Shown here: piece after piece, positions 24,984 through 38,624 of the stretch | Position numbering within the stretch: position 1 is the first letter of the stretch | How the letters are laid out: the number at the start of each line of letters is the position of its first letter | Assembly: GCF_002904295.1 (NCBI RefSeq) | Contig: NZ_PPHG01000066.1 | Coordinates: 62,001 to 126,000 of the forward strand | Length of the DNA: 64,000 nucleotides | DNA from: Amycolatopsis sp. CA-128772 | Lineage (GTDB): Bacteria; Actinomycetota; Actinomycetes; Mycobacteriales; Pseudonocardiaceae | Direction of reading: 5' to 3' | Translations under genes and position numbers: made by a program | The notes under the pieces: model-generated | The model's input: the letters and a program-made list of their open reading frames with translations, nothing else | The model's database searches: none | Told to the model about the DNA's origin: nothing

Positions 24984-26051
24984 GTGATGAGCGCCTTCCT
25001 CGCGACGATCCCCAGCCCCGACCGCGGCGTCTGGCACCTGGGACCGATCCCGCTCCGCGCGTACGCCCTGTGCATCATCGCCGGCATCATCGTGGCGATC
25101 TGGTGGGGCGAGCGGCGCTGGATCGCCCGCGGCGGCACCAAGGGCACGGTGATCGACATCGCGGTGTTCGCGGTGCCGTTCGGCCTGGTCGGCGGCCGGT
25201 TGTACCACGTGATCACCGACCCGGAGCTGTACTTCACCGAGGGCCGCAACCCGTGGAACGCGTTCGCGATCTGGGACGGCGGCCTCGGCATCTGGGGCGC
25301 GATCGCCCTGGGCGCGGTGGGCGCGCTCATCGCCTGCCGTCGCAAGGGCATCCCGCTGCCGGCGATGGCGGACGCGGTCGCCCCGGGCATCGTCGTCGCG
25401 CAGGCGATCGGGCGCATCGGCAACTACTTCAACCAGGAGCTCTACGGCGCGCACACGGACCTGCCGTGGGGACTCGAGGTCTACCAGCGCTTCAACCCGG
25501 AGGACCCGGACAACCTCCTGAACGGCGTCGCGACGGGGCACATCCCGCTGCCGGAGAGCCCGGTCCACCCGACGTTCCTGTACGAGCTGCTCTGGAACCT
25601 GCTGGTGGCGCTGCTGGTGGTGTGGGCGGACCGCCGGTTCAAGCTCGGGCACGGCCGGGCGTTCGCGCTGTACGTGGCGGGCTACACGGTGGGCCGCGGC
25701 TGGATCGAGATGATGCGCACGGACACGGCGAACCACATCCTCGGCCTCCGGGTCAACGTGTGGACGTCGATCCTGCTGTTCGTCGCGGCGGCGGCGTACT
25801 TCGTGATCGCCGGCCGGCGGGGGCCGCGGGAGGCGCCGGAGACGCTGGTGAGCAAGGACGCGGTCGGGCCGGACGAGGTCCCGGTGGCCTCGGACACCGC
25901 TTCCGACACCGTTTCCGACACCGCCGACGAGCCTGCGACGGTGGCCGCCGACGAGTCCGAGAAGGTGGCGGCCGAGGCTCCGGCTTCCGCGGCGAAGCCG
26001 GCTTCCACGGAGGCGCCGGCCGAGGAGCCGAAGAAGACCGACGAGAGCTGA
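24984..26051 (+). CDS. lgt: Prolipoprotein diacylglyceryl transferase
   Basis: 355 residues, membrane enzyme that moves diacylglycerol from phosphatidylglycerol to the lipobox Cys of prolipoproteins. Seven helices. The Lgt signature GRIGNYFNQELYG and the essential HPTFLYE motif are present, as are GGRLYH and WDGGLGIWGAI. Beyond about residue 280 is an acidic Ala/Glu/Thr-rich cytoplasmic tail with short repeats (SDTASDTVSDTAD), common in actinobacterial Lgt. In Mycobacterium lgt follows trpA directly; here about 6 kb separate them. Confidence 0.94.
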   Translation: MMSAFLATIPSPDRGVWHLGPIPLRAYALCIIAGIIVAIWWGERRWIARGGTKGTVIDIAVFAVPFGLVGGRLYHVITDPELYFTEGRNPWNAFAIWDGGLGIWGAIALGAVGALIACRRKGIPLPAMADAVAPGIVVAQAIGRIGNYFNQELYGAHTDLPWGLEVYQRFNPEDPDNLLNGVATGHIPLPESPVHPTFLYELLWNLLVALLVVWADRRFKLGHGRAFALYVAGYTVGRGWIEMMRTDTANHILGLRVNVWTSILLFVAAAAYFVIAGRRGPREAPETLVSKDAVGPDEVPVASDTASDTVSDTADEPATVAADESEKVAAEAPASAAKPASTEAPAEEPKKTDES

Positions 26052-26060
26052 GCGCTTCCC

Positions 26061-26096
26061 GAAGGCCGCCGCCGGGAGCTCCGGGTGGCGGCCTTC
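26061..26096 (+). terminator. Hairpin after lgt
   Basis: GAAGGCCGCC (26061-26070) pairs perfectly with GGCGGCCTTC (26087-26096), nine bases after the lgt stop. Confidence 0.6.
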
Positions 26097-26222
26097 GTCG
26101 TGTGCAGGCGCCGGTGGCTTGGGGCGGGTGCGGGCGCCGGTGGTGGCTTCCAGCGGAAGCTGGCTTGGGGCGCCGCCCCCGGTTTCCACGCTACCGGGTG
26201 GCACCGACAGTTCCGGGCCGGC

Positions 26223-27011
26223 TCAGTCCAGGTCCGGCAGGCCCAGCTCCAGGTTCGGCGTCTGCAACCCGCCGTCGACCTCGATGATCTTGCCCGTGAT
26301 GTACCCGCCCGCGCGGGACGCCAGGAAGACCACCGTCGCCGCGATGTCCTCCGCTTCGCCGATCTTGCCCAGCGGGGTTGCGGCCTCCATCTTGGCGCGT
26401 AGCTCCGGGTTGCCCACCACGATCTCCAGGGCCGACGTCGCCACCGATCCCACCGAGATCGCGTTCACCCGCACCCGCGGGGCCAGGTCCGCCGCCGCCA
26501 GGCGCGTGTAGTGCGCCAGGGCCGCCTTCGCCGTCCCGTACGCCGCGAAGCCGCGGCCTGACACCCGGCCCATCACCGACGAGATGTTGACGACCGAGCC
26601 GCCCGTCTTCACCAGGGAGGGCGCCGCCGCCACCGTCAGGGCGTGGGCCGTGGCCACGTTGAAGCGGAACGCTTCCTCCATGAACTCGACCGTCGACTCG
26701 AGCAACGGCCGCGGGTACGTGCCGCCGACGTTGTTGACCACCAGGTCGAGGCGCCCGAACTCCGCGACCGCCGTCGAAGCCAGGTCCGCCGCGGCGTCCG
26801 GTGAGGACAGGTCCACCGGCACCGGGACCGCGCGCCGGCCGGTCGCGGAAACCACCGCGGCGACCTCGTCGAGCTGGGCCGCGGTGCGGGAGGCGATCAC
26901 CACGTCGGCGCCCGCTTCGGCGAGGGCCACGGCCGTGGCCGCGCCGATTCCGCGCCCTGCTCCGGTGACCACCGCCACCTGGCCGGTGAGCTTGAACCGA
27001 TCGAGGATCAT
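26223..27011 (-). CDS. Short-chain dehydrogenase/reductase (Rv0927c-like)
   Basis: 262 residues, classical SDR. TGAGRGIGAA binds NAD(P), NNVGG stabilises the fold, SSVMGRVSGRGFAAYGTAKAALA holds catalytic Ser, Tyr and Lys, and the tail EVDGGLQTPN is typical. The N-terminus MILDRFKLTGQVAVVTG resembles mycobacterial Rv0927c. ATG 27011 is set by homology and by a -10 hexamer 7 bases upstream. A KstR-like operator overlaps that -10, which suggests induction with sterol or other lipid breakdown. Substrate unknown. Confidence 0.88.
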   Translation of the reverse strand: MILDRFKLTGQVAVVTGAGRGIGAATAVALAEAGADVVIASRTAAQLDEVAAVVSATGRRAVPVPVDLSSPDAAADLASTAVAEFGRLDLVVNNVGGTYPRPLLESTVEFMEEAFRFNVATAHALTVAAAPSLVKTGGSVVNISSVMGRVSGRGFAAYGTAKAALAHYTRLAAADLAPRVRVNAISVGSVATSALEIVVGNPELRAKMEAATPLGKIGEAEDIAATVVFLASRAGGYITGKIIEVDGGLQTPNLELGLPDLD

Positions 27012-27311
27012 GCGGCGAAATGTAACACGTTCTAGTGACCGCCAACACACCGCGCCGATCACGTCACGTTGGCCTTGACCGGAGTTTCCGGGCCGTATAC
27101 TTAGCCGAACGAACTGCCGGGAACCCATCAGGAACTACGTCGTTCCGCGCAGCCAGATCGTTACCGTCCGCCGTCGTCCGGGGCGCTCTGGAGTGCTGCT
27201 GCGGTGTTTCCCAGGTGTTAAAGTCGCGCTAACAAGCGGGCCATCGTCGTCCCGTGCGCTCCCGGCCGGTAGCCCGGCCCCGCACGACAAGACGACGAAG
27301 GAGGTCCCTTC
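27012..27311. promoter_or_regulatory. Divergent promoter region SDR/gltB
   Basis: 300 bases without a gene. It holds the SDR promoter at its left end, and toward gltB a sigma-70-like TTGACC (27075-27080) with TATACT (27096-27101), spacing 15, plus TAAAGT at 27219-27224 as a second possible -10. A long gltB leader (about 200 bases from the first) would result. No GlnR-type site was recognised. Confidence 0.45.
27019..27034 (-). promoter_or_regulatory. -10 box overlapped by KstR-like operator of the SDR gene
   Basis: On the minus strand TACATT (27024-27019) lies 7 bases before the SDR ATG. Plus-strand 27021-27034 reads T-GT-AAC-AC-GTT-CT-A, an exact match to the KstR consensus TnnAACnnGTTnnA. 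The right arm (ACGTTCTAG) matches the full palindrome and the left is weaker. Repressor binding there would block the -10. Confidence 0.6.
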
Positions 27312-31857
<4,546 letters not shown>

Positions 31858-31865
<8 letters not shown>

Positions 31866-33366
31866 CCCGACCGGCTTTCTCAAGTACGAGCGCGAAGAGC
31901 CCAAGAAGAAGTCCAAAGAGGAGCGTCTCGAAAGCTGGGGCGAGGTCTACGCGGACGTCGCCCCGGCCGAGCGCAACGAAAGCGTGCGCAAGCAGGCGTC
32001 GCGGTGCATGGACTGCGGCATCCCGTTCTGCCACTCCGGCGGTTCCGGCTGCCCGCTGGGCAACCTGATCCCGGAGTGGAACGACCTGGTCCGCCGCGGC
32101 GACTGGGCGGCGGCGAGCGACCGGCTGCACGCGACCAACAACTTCCCCGAGTTCACCGGGAAGCTGTGCCCGGCACCGTGCGAGGCGGGCTGCGTGCTGT
32201 CGATCTCGCCGGCCTCGGGCGGGCCGGTGTCGATCAAGCGCGTCGAGCAGACGATCGCCGACCAGTCCTGGGAAGCGGGCTACGTCCAGCCGCAGGTGTC
32301 CGAAGTGTCCAGTGGCCGCCGGGTGGCGGTCGTCGGTTCCGGGCCGGCCGGGCTCGCGGCGGCCCAGCAGCTGACCCGCGCCGGCCACGAGGTCACGGTG
32401 TACGAGCGCGACGACCGCCTCGGCGGCCTGCTGCGCTACGGCATCCCCGAGTTCAAGATGGAGAAGAAGGTCCTCGACCGCCGCCTGGCGCAGCTGCGCA
32501 AGGAGGGCACCCGGTTCGTGACGGGCTGCGAGGTCGGCGTCGACCTGTCGGTGGCGGACCTGCGCGCGCAGTACGACGCGGTGGTCCTGGCGGTGGGCGC
32601 GTTGCGCGGGCGCGACGACACGACGACCCCGGGCCGCGAGCTGGCGGGCATCCACCTGGCGATGGAGCACCTGGTCCCGGCCAACAAGTACGTCGAGGGC
32701 GACGGCCCCCCAGCGATCGACGCCCGCGGCAAGCACGTGCTGATCATCGGCGGCGGCGACACGGGCGCGGACTCCTACGGAACGGCCACCCGCCAGGGCG
32801 CGCTGTCGGTGACCCAGCTCGACCAGTACCCGATGCCCCCGGCGACCCGGGACGACTCGCGGTCGCCGTGGCCCACGTGGCCGTACATCCTGCGCACGTA
32901 CGCGGCGCACGAGGAGGCGGGCGAGCGCAAGTTCGCGGTGGCGGTGAAGCGGTTCGTCGGTTCCGCCGAAGGCCACGTGACGGCGGTGGAGCTGCAGCAG
33001 GTCCGCGTCCAGAAGGACCCGGCAACGGGCCGCCGCGAGGTCATCCCGGTGAACGACGAAATCGAGACGCGGCCGGCGGACCTGGTCCTCCTGGCCATCG
33101 GCTTCGAGGGCGTCGAAGAGATGCCCCTGCTGGACGGGCTGGGCCTGTCGCTGACCCGCCGCGGAACCCTGTCGTGCGGCGCGGACTGGCAGACGGAGAC
33201 CCCGGGCGTGTTCGTCTGCGGAGACGCGCACCGCGGAGCATCCCTGGTGGTGTGGGCGATCGCGGAGGGCCGATCGGTGGCCAACGCGGTGGACACGTAC
33301 CTGACGGGAGCCTCGGACCTGCCGGCACCGGTCCACCCGACGGCATTGCCGCTCGCGGTCGTCTGA
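31858..33366 (+). CDS. gltD: Glutamate synthase small subunit
   Basis: 502 residues. NADPH-oxidising subunit that feeds electrons through FAD and iron-sulfur clusters to GltB. N-terminal cysteines CMDCGIPFCHSGGSGCP and LCPAPCEAGCVL bind two 4Fe-4S clusters; FAD site VVGSGPAGLAAAQQL; NADPH site IIGGGDTGADS; GVFVCGDAHRGASLVVWAI closes the FAD site. GTG 31858 inside the gltB end gives translational coupling. Normal length. Confidence 0.96.
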
Positions 33367-33410
33367 TCCGTTCGTCTCGGAGGCCCCCTTGCCGCTGGGC
33401 GGATTCCCGG

Positions 33411-34139
33411 GGTCGTCGCAACACAAGTGATCGACTGGCTTCGGTCAGGAGCATAGCGAGGCGCTCGGCTGGGGTATCCCAGCCGGGCGTTTTGCGTGGT
33501 CGTCTGTTGAGCTGCTGCGCCACGCGTTCGAGGTCTTCGGCTGTGTGGATGCTGAGGTCGGTGCCCTGGGAGAATTACTGACGCAGCAGGCCGTTGGTGT
33601 TTTCGTTGCTGCCTCGCTGCCAGGGGCCGGGTGGCCGGTGGACCAGCATGGTGCAGCGCGTGGTCCGCTCGACGAGGGTGGCGATCGCCGAGCCGGTGCC
33701 GGCGCTGATCCGGCTGTTCCGGTGACCACAGTTCGCGCAGCCCGTCGGCCACGAACTGGCGCAGCGGGCCCGCGACCATGAGCTTGCGTGTCTTCGGCCG
33801 CGGCCGCCGGGCGGCTGAGGCCCGCTGGGCGGCGTAGGGCGGGTAGGCGCCGTGGGTTGAGTTCGCGCGGATCTCGCGGGAGATGGTGCTGGCCGAGCGG
33901 CCCAGTGCCGGCGCCACTGCCCGCATGGAGTGTCCCCGTACTCAGCGCGCCGGGGGGTGCCTGCGCATCCCCTCAGGCCGTTCCCAGCCCGCTGCGCGGG
34001 CCCAGGCGAAGGCCGTGTTGCGGTTGGCCCCGACTTCCCGGGCCGCCTCGGTCACCCTCCCCGACGCATCGAGCCGTACCAGGAACCCCTTCTCAAGCTC
34101 AACAGCAATCCGGCGCCCCACGGTCCTCGCAACTCCCAC
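33411..34139 (-). pseudogene. IS30-family transposase, multiple frameshifts and deletions
   Basis: Pieces in several minus-strand frames. N-terminal HTH: DASGRVTEAAREVGANRNTA (about 34060). Second HTH and Tra8-like segment: ALGRSASTISREIRAN, AYPPYAAQRASAARRPRPKT (about 33800-33910). It then jumps at about 33715 from ELWSPEQ to GSAIATLVERTTRCTML, losing the start of the DDE catalytic domain, and soon after from LVHRP to PWQRGSNENTNGLLRQ, losing a second part. The C-terminal end is AQQLNRRPRKTPGWDTPAER. It cannot be active. Confidence 0.8.
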
Positions 34140-34162
34140 AAGCCGTAGGTGTTGCGAGGACC
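34122..34162. repeat. Perfect inverted repeat at the IS end
   Basis: GGTCCTCGCAAC (34122-34133) and GTTGCGAGGACC (34151-34162) form a 12-bp stem with a 17-base loop. The outer arm is the terminal repeat and the inner arm lies at the transposase start, so it may act as a second transposase site or as a hairpin limiting read-through. Confidence 0.6.
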
Positions 34163-34278
34163 GCTAGAACCCAAGCTGGTGAGGGGGCCTTCGGCGGATC
34201 CGGGCGGTAAAGTAGTAACGATGGTCGTTCTCGCAACGACGCTGGAGGGGCCAGCGGACGGTGACGGGGGGATCGCCG

Positions 34279-37200
34279 ATGACCCAGCCCGAGCAGAGCG
34301 AGCCGGAAAGCGTGGTCAATTCGGTTTCGTTCGACGAGAACATGACCGGAAGCATCTTCCAGGCCGGCCAGATCGTCGGCAACGTCTACCACGGGCCATC
34401 CGGCATCGCCCGATCCTGGTACCTGGAGACGGTTCGTGAAGTGGCGCCGAGCAGCCTCGCGAACCGGGCGACCGAACTGGCCGAGCTGGCGAAGTTCTGC
34501 ACCGCACCCGATCCGTCGCCGCAGTACGTGTGGTGGAGAGCCGAAGCCTGGTCCGGCAAGACGGCCCTGATTTCGTGGTTCGTCCTCAATCCACCCCGGA
34601 ACGTCCGGCTGGTTCCTTTCTTCATCACGGCCCGGTATGCCGGCTCCGACACGCGCGACGACTTCCTCAACGTCGTCAATCCCCAGCTGGCGGCGATACT
34701 GGGGATCGATGCGCCGAAAGGGGACGGCCCGTCCGAATTCCGTGGTCTGCTGTCGGAAGCGGCGAAGCTGTGCACCGGCCGCGGCGAACGTCTGGTGCTG
34801 GTCGTCGACGGACTCGACGAGGACCGCGGGACCGGGCAGGCGGGCGGCGCGAGGAGCATCGCCGCCCTCTTGCCCCGCAGCCCGGTCAACGGCCTCCGGA
34901 TCATCGTCACGGGCCGGCCGAATCCGGGGCTCCCGTCCGTGCTGCCGGACGACCACCCCCTCCACGACCGCGCGATCGTCCGCGAACTCGCAGCTTCCCC
35001 GGCGGCCGAGGCGGCGCGGCACGCGATGGAAGCCGACCTCGACCGGTTGCTCACTCCGACAGCTGCCCCCGGCCGGGACGTCCTGGGCCTCCTCGTCGCC
35101 GCGCGCGGCGGGCTGAGCCGGCAGGACCTCGTGGAACTGACGGGGGAGGAGGCACCGATCCAGAAGATCATGGACAGCGTCCAGGGCCGGGCGTTCAGCC
35201 GCCGTCGCGCCCATTGGCATCCCCGGTCCGCTCCCGAGGTCTACCTCCTGGGCCACGAAGGGCTGCAAGCCGAGGCGACACGCCGGCTGGGAGAACCGGC
35301 CATCCGGGCCTACCGCCGGCAGATCACGGAGTGGGCCGAAGGGTATTGGGAGCAGGGCTGGCCCGCACGGACTCCGCAGTTCCTCCTGCAGGGCTACCCG
35401 CGGCTGCTGCAGGAGGACGGGGACTTCGGCCGGATGGTCCGGTGCGTCACCGATCTGGCCCGGCAACGGCGTCTCGCGGAGGTCGCCGGCGGCGAAGCCG
35501 CTGTCCAAGCGGAAGTCGCGGGGGCGCATGCGGCTGTCTTCGCGTCGGCGAAGCCGGACGTCCTCGACATCGTCAGGTTGAAGATGCACCGCGACGACCT
35601 CAGTGATCGAAATGCCCGTACCCCGGCGAGGTTACCGGCCCTTTGGGCCCGGCTGGGCGACTTCGCCCGGGCGGAGGCGCTGACCCGGTCGATCTCCGAA
35701 CCCTTCCGCCGGGCCGACGCCGTGAGTGCCCTCGTCGAGGTGCTCGTCGAACACCGGAAGATCGAGCGCGCGGACCGGTTGATCGCCGAAACCGTCGACG
35801 AAACGAAGAATCCGCACGTCCGGCGCCGGTTCGTGCAAGCCGTCGTCGCCGCCGGTGATCTCGCCGGGGCGCGGGCGCTCGCGAGCGCGGTCGCCGACGC
35901 CGACCAGCGCCGACGTGCGTTGCTGGTGGTCGCCGCCGCCGAGCCGGGAACGGAGCCGGACGAGCTGCTGGCCGCGGTCGGGACGATCGAGGGGGAGGAA
36001 ACGGAAGCCGGGGCCCGGCACTTCGTCGCGTCATGGCTGATCCGGCGCGGAGAAATCGAGAGGGCGATGCGGCTGGCCGAAGATCTCTCCGCCCTTTACC
36101 GCGAGGACGTGGCCGAGCAGGCCGTCGAATTCCTGCTGCGGGCGGACGATTTCGAGTCGGCGAGGCGCCTGGCGGATTCGACCGGGAACGCCGCCGCGCG
36201 CTGGCCGGTTCTTCGTGCCGAGATCGAGTTGCTGGCCAGGCAGGACTTCGATCGTGCGTATGCGACGGTCCACGCCATCGACGACATCGGTTCCCGTGAG
36301 CGGCTGATGCGGGTGCTGACGTCCCTGGCGACCGAGCGGGGAGACTTCGACCTCGCGGAATCGCTCCTCGACACGATGATGTCGTTCGAGGGCAAGCTGG
36401 CCCTGTTCGAGGTGCTCGCGGAGATGGGCAAGCGGGGTCTGGGCGAACGAGCGGGCAACCTGCTGAAGGGTGCCGTGGCGAAGCCCGAACGGCGGTTCGA
36501 CCAGGCGATACGGGCGGACGCCTACACGGCGCTGGCCGAAGGGATGCTGTCCTCCGGTGACACCGAAGGAGCGCGCGTGTTCGCCCATCACGCCGAGTCG
36601 GCGGCGCGGCACGTCGGTGACTCCTACGAAACCGGGGCGTTGTTCCGGCGGTTCGTGGAGTTCGCGGTCGCGGCCGGCGATGTGAAGACCGCCGAGCGGC
36701 TCGCGAGGATCATCGTCGAAGCCGGCATGAAGCGGCAGCACTTCGCGGGCATCGCCCGCTTCCTGGCCGAACGCGGCGACCCCCGGTTAGCGGAATCCCT
36801 CGCGTTCCGGGTGGAACGCGTCTCCGTGCTGATGGAGGTGCTTTCGCCCCTGCTGCGCCGCCTGCGGGCCGGTGGTGAAACCGGTGCGGTCCGCCGGATC
36901 GTCGCCCGGGTCGACGATCTCGTCGAGCACTTCGAAGGAACCCGGTTCGACTCGATCCGCTTGCCGGACGTCGCCGGGTTCTACTGTGCGGCCGGTCTGC
37001 CGCGGCGAGCCCTCGCCTGGGTGGCGGGATCCGAGGACAGCTTCGACCGGATGCGGGCGCTGTCGGGGGTGCTGAAGGAGTTCTGCGCGATCGGGGACGT
37101 CGAGTCGGCGATCGATGTGGTGCTCGACGAGGGCCGTGACGAGCCGTCCGGCTGGCGGCTCGCCGGGAGTCTCGCGGAGGCATTGGGCGAGGCGGGGCAC

Positions 37201-37542
37201 CGCGACGGTATCCAGGTGCTCAAGCACCTCGGGGTCGACCCGCGGTCGACGGCACCGAGGGTTTTCCTCGAACACCTCGCCGAGCACGATGGTGAACGCG
37301 CTTTCGAACTGGCCAAGACATTGCTGGTCAATTACGAGCGGACCGCGGCGTTGGTGGCCATCGCGGGAAAGGCCGGCGAACCGATGCGGTCGCGGGTGCT
37401 CGCCGAAGTCATGCTGGACAACGACTGGTCAAAGGCACTGGCGGCGCTTTCGGCGGACGAGCGCCCCGGCTTGGCCGCGGTGATCGACCAGTTCATCGAA
37501 CTGCAGGAAGCGCGCCTGGGGTTCCGCACTTCCGGGGAGTGA
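34279..37542 (+). CDS. STAND-like NTPase with N-terminal amyloid-type motif and helical repeats
   Basis: 1,087 residues. Residues 14-38 carry VNSVSFDENMTGSIFQAGQ, then IVGNVYHG, a glycine-spaced beta motif resembling bacterial amyloid signalling sequences found at the ends of NLR-like NTPases. The P-loop is relaxed (AEAWSGKT, residues 88-95); Walker B is LVLVVDGLDED (172-182); IIVTGRPNPGLP is the sensor strand. From about residue 440 to the end run at least nine helix-turn-helix repeats of the form GDxxxAxxLA (GDFARAEALT, GDLAGARALA, GDFDLAESLL, GDVKTAERLA). No effector domain is in the chain. GTG 34261 is an alternative start. A defence or cell-death switch role is inferred. Confidence 0.75.
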   Translation: MTQPEQSEPESVVNSVSFDENMTGSIFQAGQIVGNVYHGPSGIARSWYLETVREVAPSSLANRATELAELAKFCTAPDPSPQYVWWRAEAWSGKTALISWFVLNPPRNVRLVPFFITARYAGSDTRDDFLNVVNPQLAAILGIDAPKGDGPSEFRGLLSEAAKLCTGRGERLVLVVDGLDEDRGTGQAGGARSIAALLPRSPVNGLRIIVTGRPNPGLPSVLPDDHPLHDRAIVRELAASPAAEAARHAMEADLDRLLTPTAAPGRDVLGLLVAARGGLSRQDLVELTGEEAPIQKIMDSVQGRAFSRRRAHWHPRSAPEVYLLGHEGLQAEATRRLGEPAIRAYRRQITEWAEGYWEQGWPARTPQFLLQGYPRLLQEDGDFGRMVRCVTDLARQRRLAEVAGGEAAVQAEVAGAHAAVFASAKPDVLDIVRLKMHRDDLSDRNARTPARLPALWARLGDFARAEALTRSISEPFRRADAVSALVEVLVEHRKIERADRLIAETVDETKNPHVRRRFVQAVVAAGDLAGARALASAVADADQRRRALLVVAAAEPGTEPDELLAAVGTIEGEETEAGARHFVASWLIRRGEIERAMRLAEDLSALYREDVAEQAVEFLLRADDFESARRLADSTGNAAARWPVLRAEIELLARQDFDRAYATVHAIDDIGSRERLMRVLTSLATERGDFDLAESLLDTMMSFEGKLALFEVLAEMGKRGLGERAGNLLKGAVAKPERRFDQAIRADAYTALAEGMLSSGDTEGARVFAHHAESAARHVGDSYETGALFRRFVEFAVAAGDVKTAERLARIIVEAGMKRQHFAGIARFLAERGDPRLAESLAFRVERVSVLMEVLSPLLRRLRAGGETGAVRRIVARVDDLVEHFEGTRFDSIRLPDVAGFYCAAGLPRRALAWVAGSEDSFDRMRALSGVLKEFCAIGDVESAIDVVLDEGRDEPSGWRLAGSLAEALGEAGHRDGIQVLKHLGVDPRSTAPRVFLEHLAEHDGERAFELAKTLLVNYERTAALVAIAGKAGEPMRSRVLAEVMLDNDWSKALAALSADERPGLAAVIDQFIELQEARLGFRTSGE

Positions 37543-37655
37543 CGCGCGCTCGTCCATTACGCCGGACGGCGGCTGTGCTCTGTGTACACGGCCAACTACT
37601 TTCGAGGGGTTGTGTCGCCTTTGCGACGATTCACTTCTGCGGAAGGTGGGGCGTC

Positions 37656-38543
37656 TTGAAGCACACGAAACTCCGGGCCGCGGTGGTCACCGCCGTCCTG
37701 TCCCTTGCGTTCGGCCTGGCCGGGGCCCCGGCCCAGGCCGCTGCGAAACCCTTCTGGACGCCCGATGCCATGCGGGCGGCCGTCCCCATGGACTCGCTCG
37801 TCGAAGCCCCGGCCGCAACGCCGAAAGACGTCGCCCGAGGGCAGAGCACGATCATCCAGAGCATCCCGAACGGCGGGGGCGCCTGGACCGGCGGCGGGAA
37901 GGTCACCCAGACCGTCGGACGGGTGTTCTTCCTCTTCAACGGCCAGAAAGCGTCGTGCTCCGGGGATGCCGTCACCAGCACCAACGGCAGCGTCGTCGTC
38001 ACCGCCGGGCACTGCGTGAAGTACCAGGGCACCTGGCACACCCAGTGGGTCTTCGTGCCCGGCTACAACAACGGCAACGCGCCCTACGGGCAGTGGACCG
38101 CGAAGACCACCCTCACCACGCCGCAGTGGGAAGCCAGTGAAGACATGAACTACGACGTCGGCATGGCCGTCGTCAACCCGCTGAACTCCCAGCGGCTCAC
38201 CGATGTCGTCGGGGCGCAGGGCATCGCCTTCAACCAGCCGAAGAACCAGAGCATGTACACCTTCGGCTACCCGGCCGCGGCGCCCTACGACGGTACCAAG
38301 CTGATCTACTGCAGCGGCACCACCTTCACCGACTTCCTGCTGACCAAGGACCACGGCATGAGCTGCACCATGACCGGTGGCTCCAGCGGCGGCCCGTGGT
38401 TCCTCTCCTTCAACGAGGGCACCGGCGCCGGCGTGCAGGCTTCGGTGAACAGCTTCGGCTACAACTTCCTGCCCGGCTACATGTTCGGGCCGTACTTCGG
38501 CACCGACGCGCAGAACCTCTACAACCGCGCGCAGGCCGGGTGA
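37656..38543 (+). CDS. Secreted trypsin-like serine protease
   Basis: 295 residues. Signal peptide LKHTKLRAAVVTAVLSLAFG, cleaved near AQAAAK. Chymotrypsin-fold catalytic triad: His in VVVTAGHCVK, Asp in MNYDVGMAVV, Ser in CTMTGGSSGGPWF; cysteines CSGDAVT/GHC and YCSGT/SCTM form likely disulfides. It resembles the secreted V8-like peptidases of actinomycetes. TTG 37656 is the only start that leaves a clean signal peptide; no ATG or GTG fits. Secretion makes it an unlikely partner of the cytoplasmic NTPase upstream. A terminator-like hairpin follows. Confidence 0.85.
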   Translation: MKHTKLRAAVVTAVLSLAFGLAGAPAQAAAKPFWTPDAMRAAVPMDSLVEAPAATPKDVARGQSTIIQSIPNGGGAWTGGGKVTQTVGRVFFLFNGQKASCSGDAVTSTNGSVVVTAGHCVKYQGTWHTQWVFVPGYNNGNAPYGQWTAKTTLTTPQWEASEDMNYDVGMAVVNPLNSQRLTDVVGAQGIAFNQPKNQSMYTFGYPAAAPYDGTKLIYCSGTTFTDFLLTKDHGMSCTMTGGSSGGPWFLSFNEGTGAGVQASVNSFGYNFLPGYMFGPYFGTDAQNLYNRAQAG

Positions 38544-38550
38544 CCCGCGT

Positions 38551-38589
38551 CAGCCCAGGGGCGGAGCGGGAGTTCCGGCCCCTGGGCTG
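38551..38589 (+). terminator. Strong hairpin after the protease gene
   Basis: CAGCCCAGGGGC (38551-38562) and GCCCCTGGGCTG (38578-38589) are perfectly complementary (12 bp, loop 15), eight bases after the stop. Confidence 0.7.
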
Positions 38590-38624
38590 ACGTCCGCGCG
38601 GTGCGGCCGCAGGAGGCTCGGGGC

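Larger units (their letters stand above)
33411..34162 (-). mobile_element. IS30-family insertion sequence, internally deleted
   Basis: 752-base remnant bounded by imperfect terminal inverted repeats: GGTCGTCGCAACAC at 33411-33424 and GTGTTGCGAGGACC at 34149-34162 (13 of 14 pair). It contains only a fragmentary transposase. Intact relatives are longer (about 1.1-1.2 kb), which agrees with loss of coding sequence. No target duplication could be seen. It lies between gltD and the NTPase gene. Confidence 0.7.

Noticed and set aside
26097..26222. Direct repeats of GGCGCCGGTGG-type sequence after lgt
   Set aside because: Short, GC-rich and imperfect; likely chance in this composition.
37656..38543. 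Serine protease as effector of the NTPase
   Set aside because: Some NTPase systems use trypsin-like effectors, but this protein has a signal peptide and disulfide cysteines, so it is secreted, and it has no amyloid motif.
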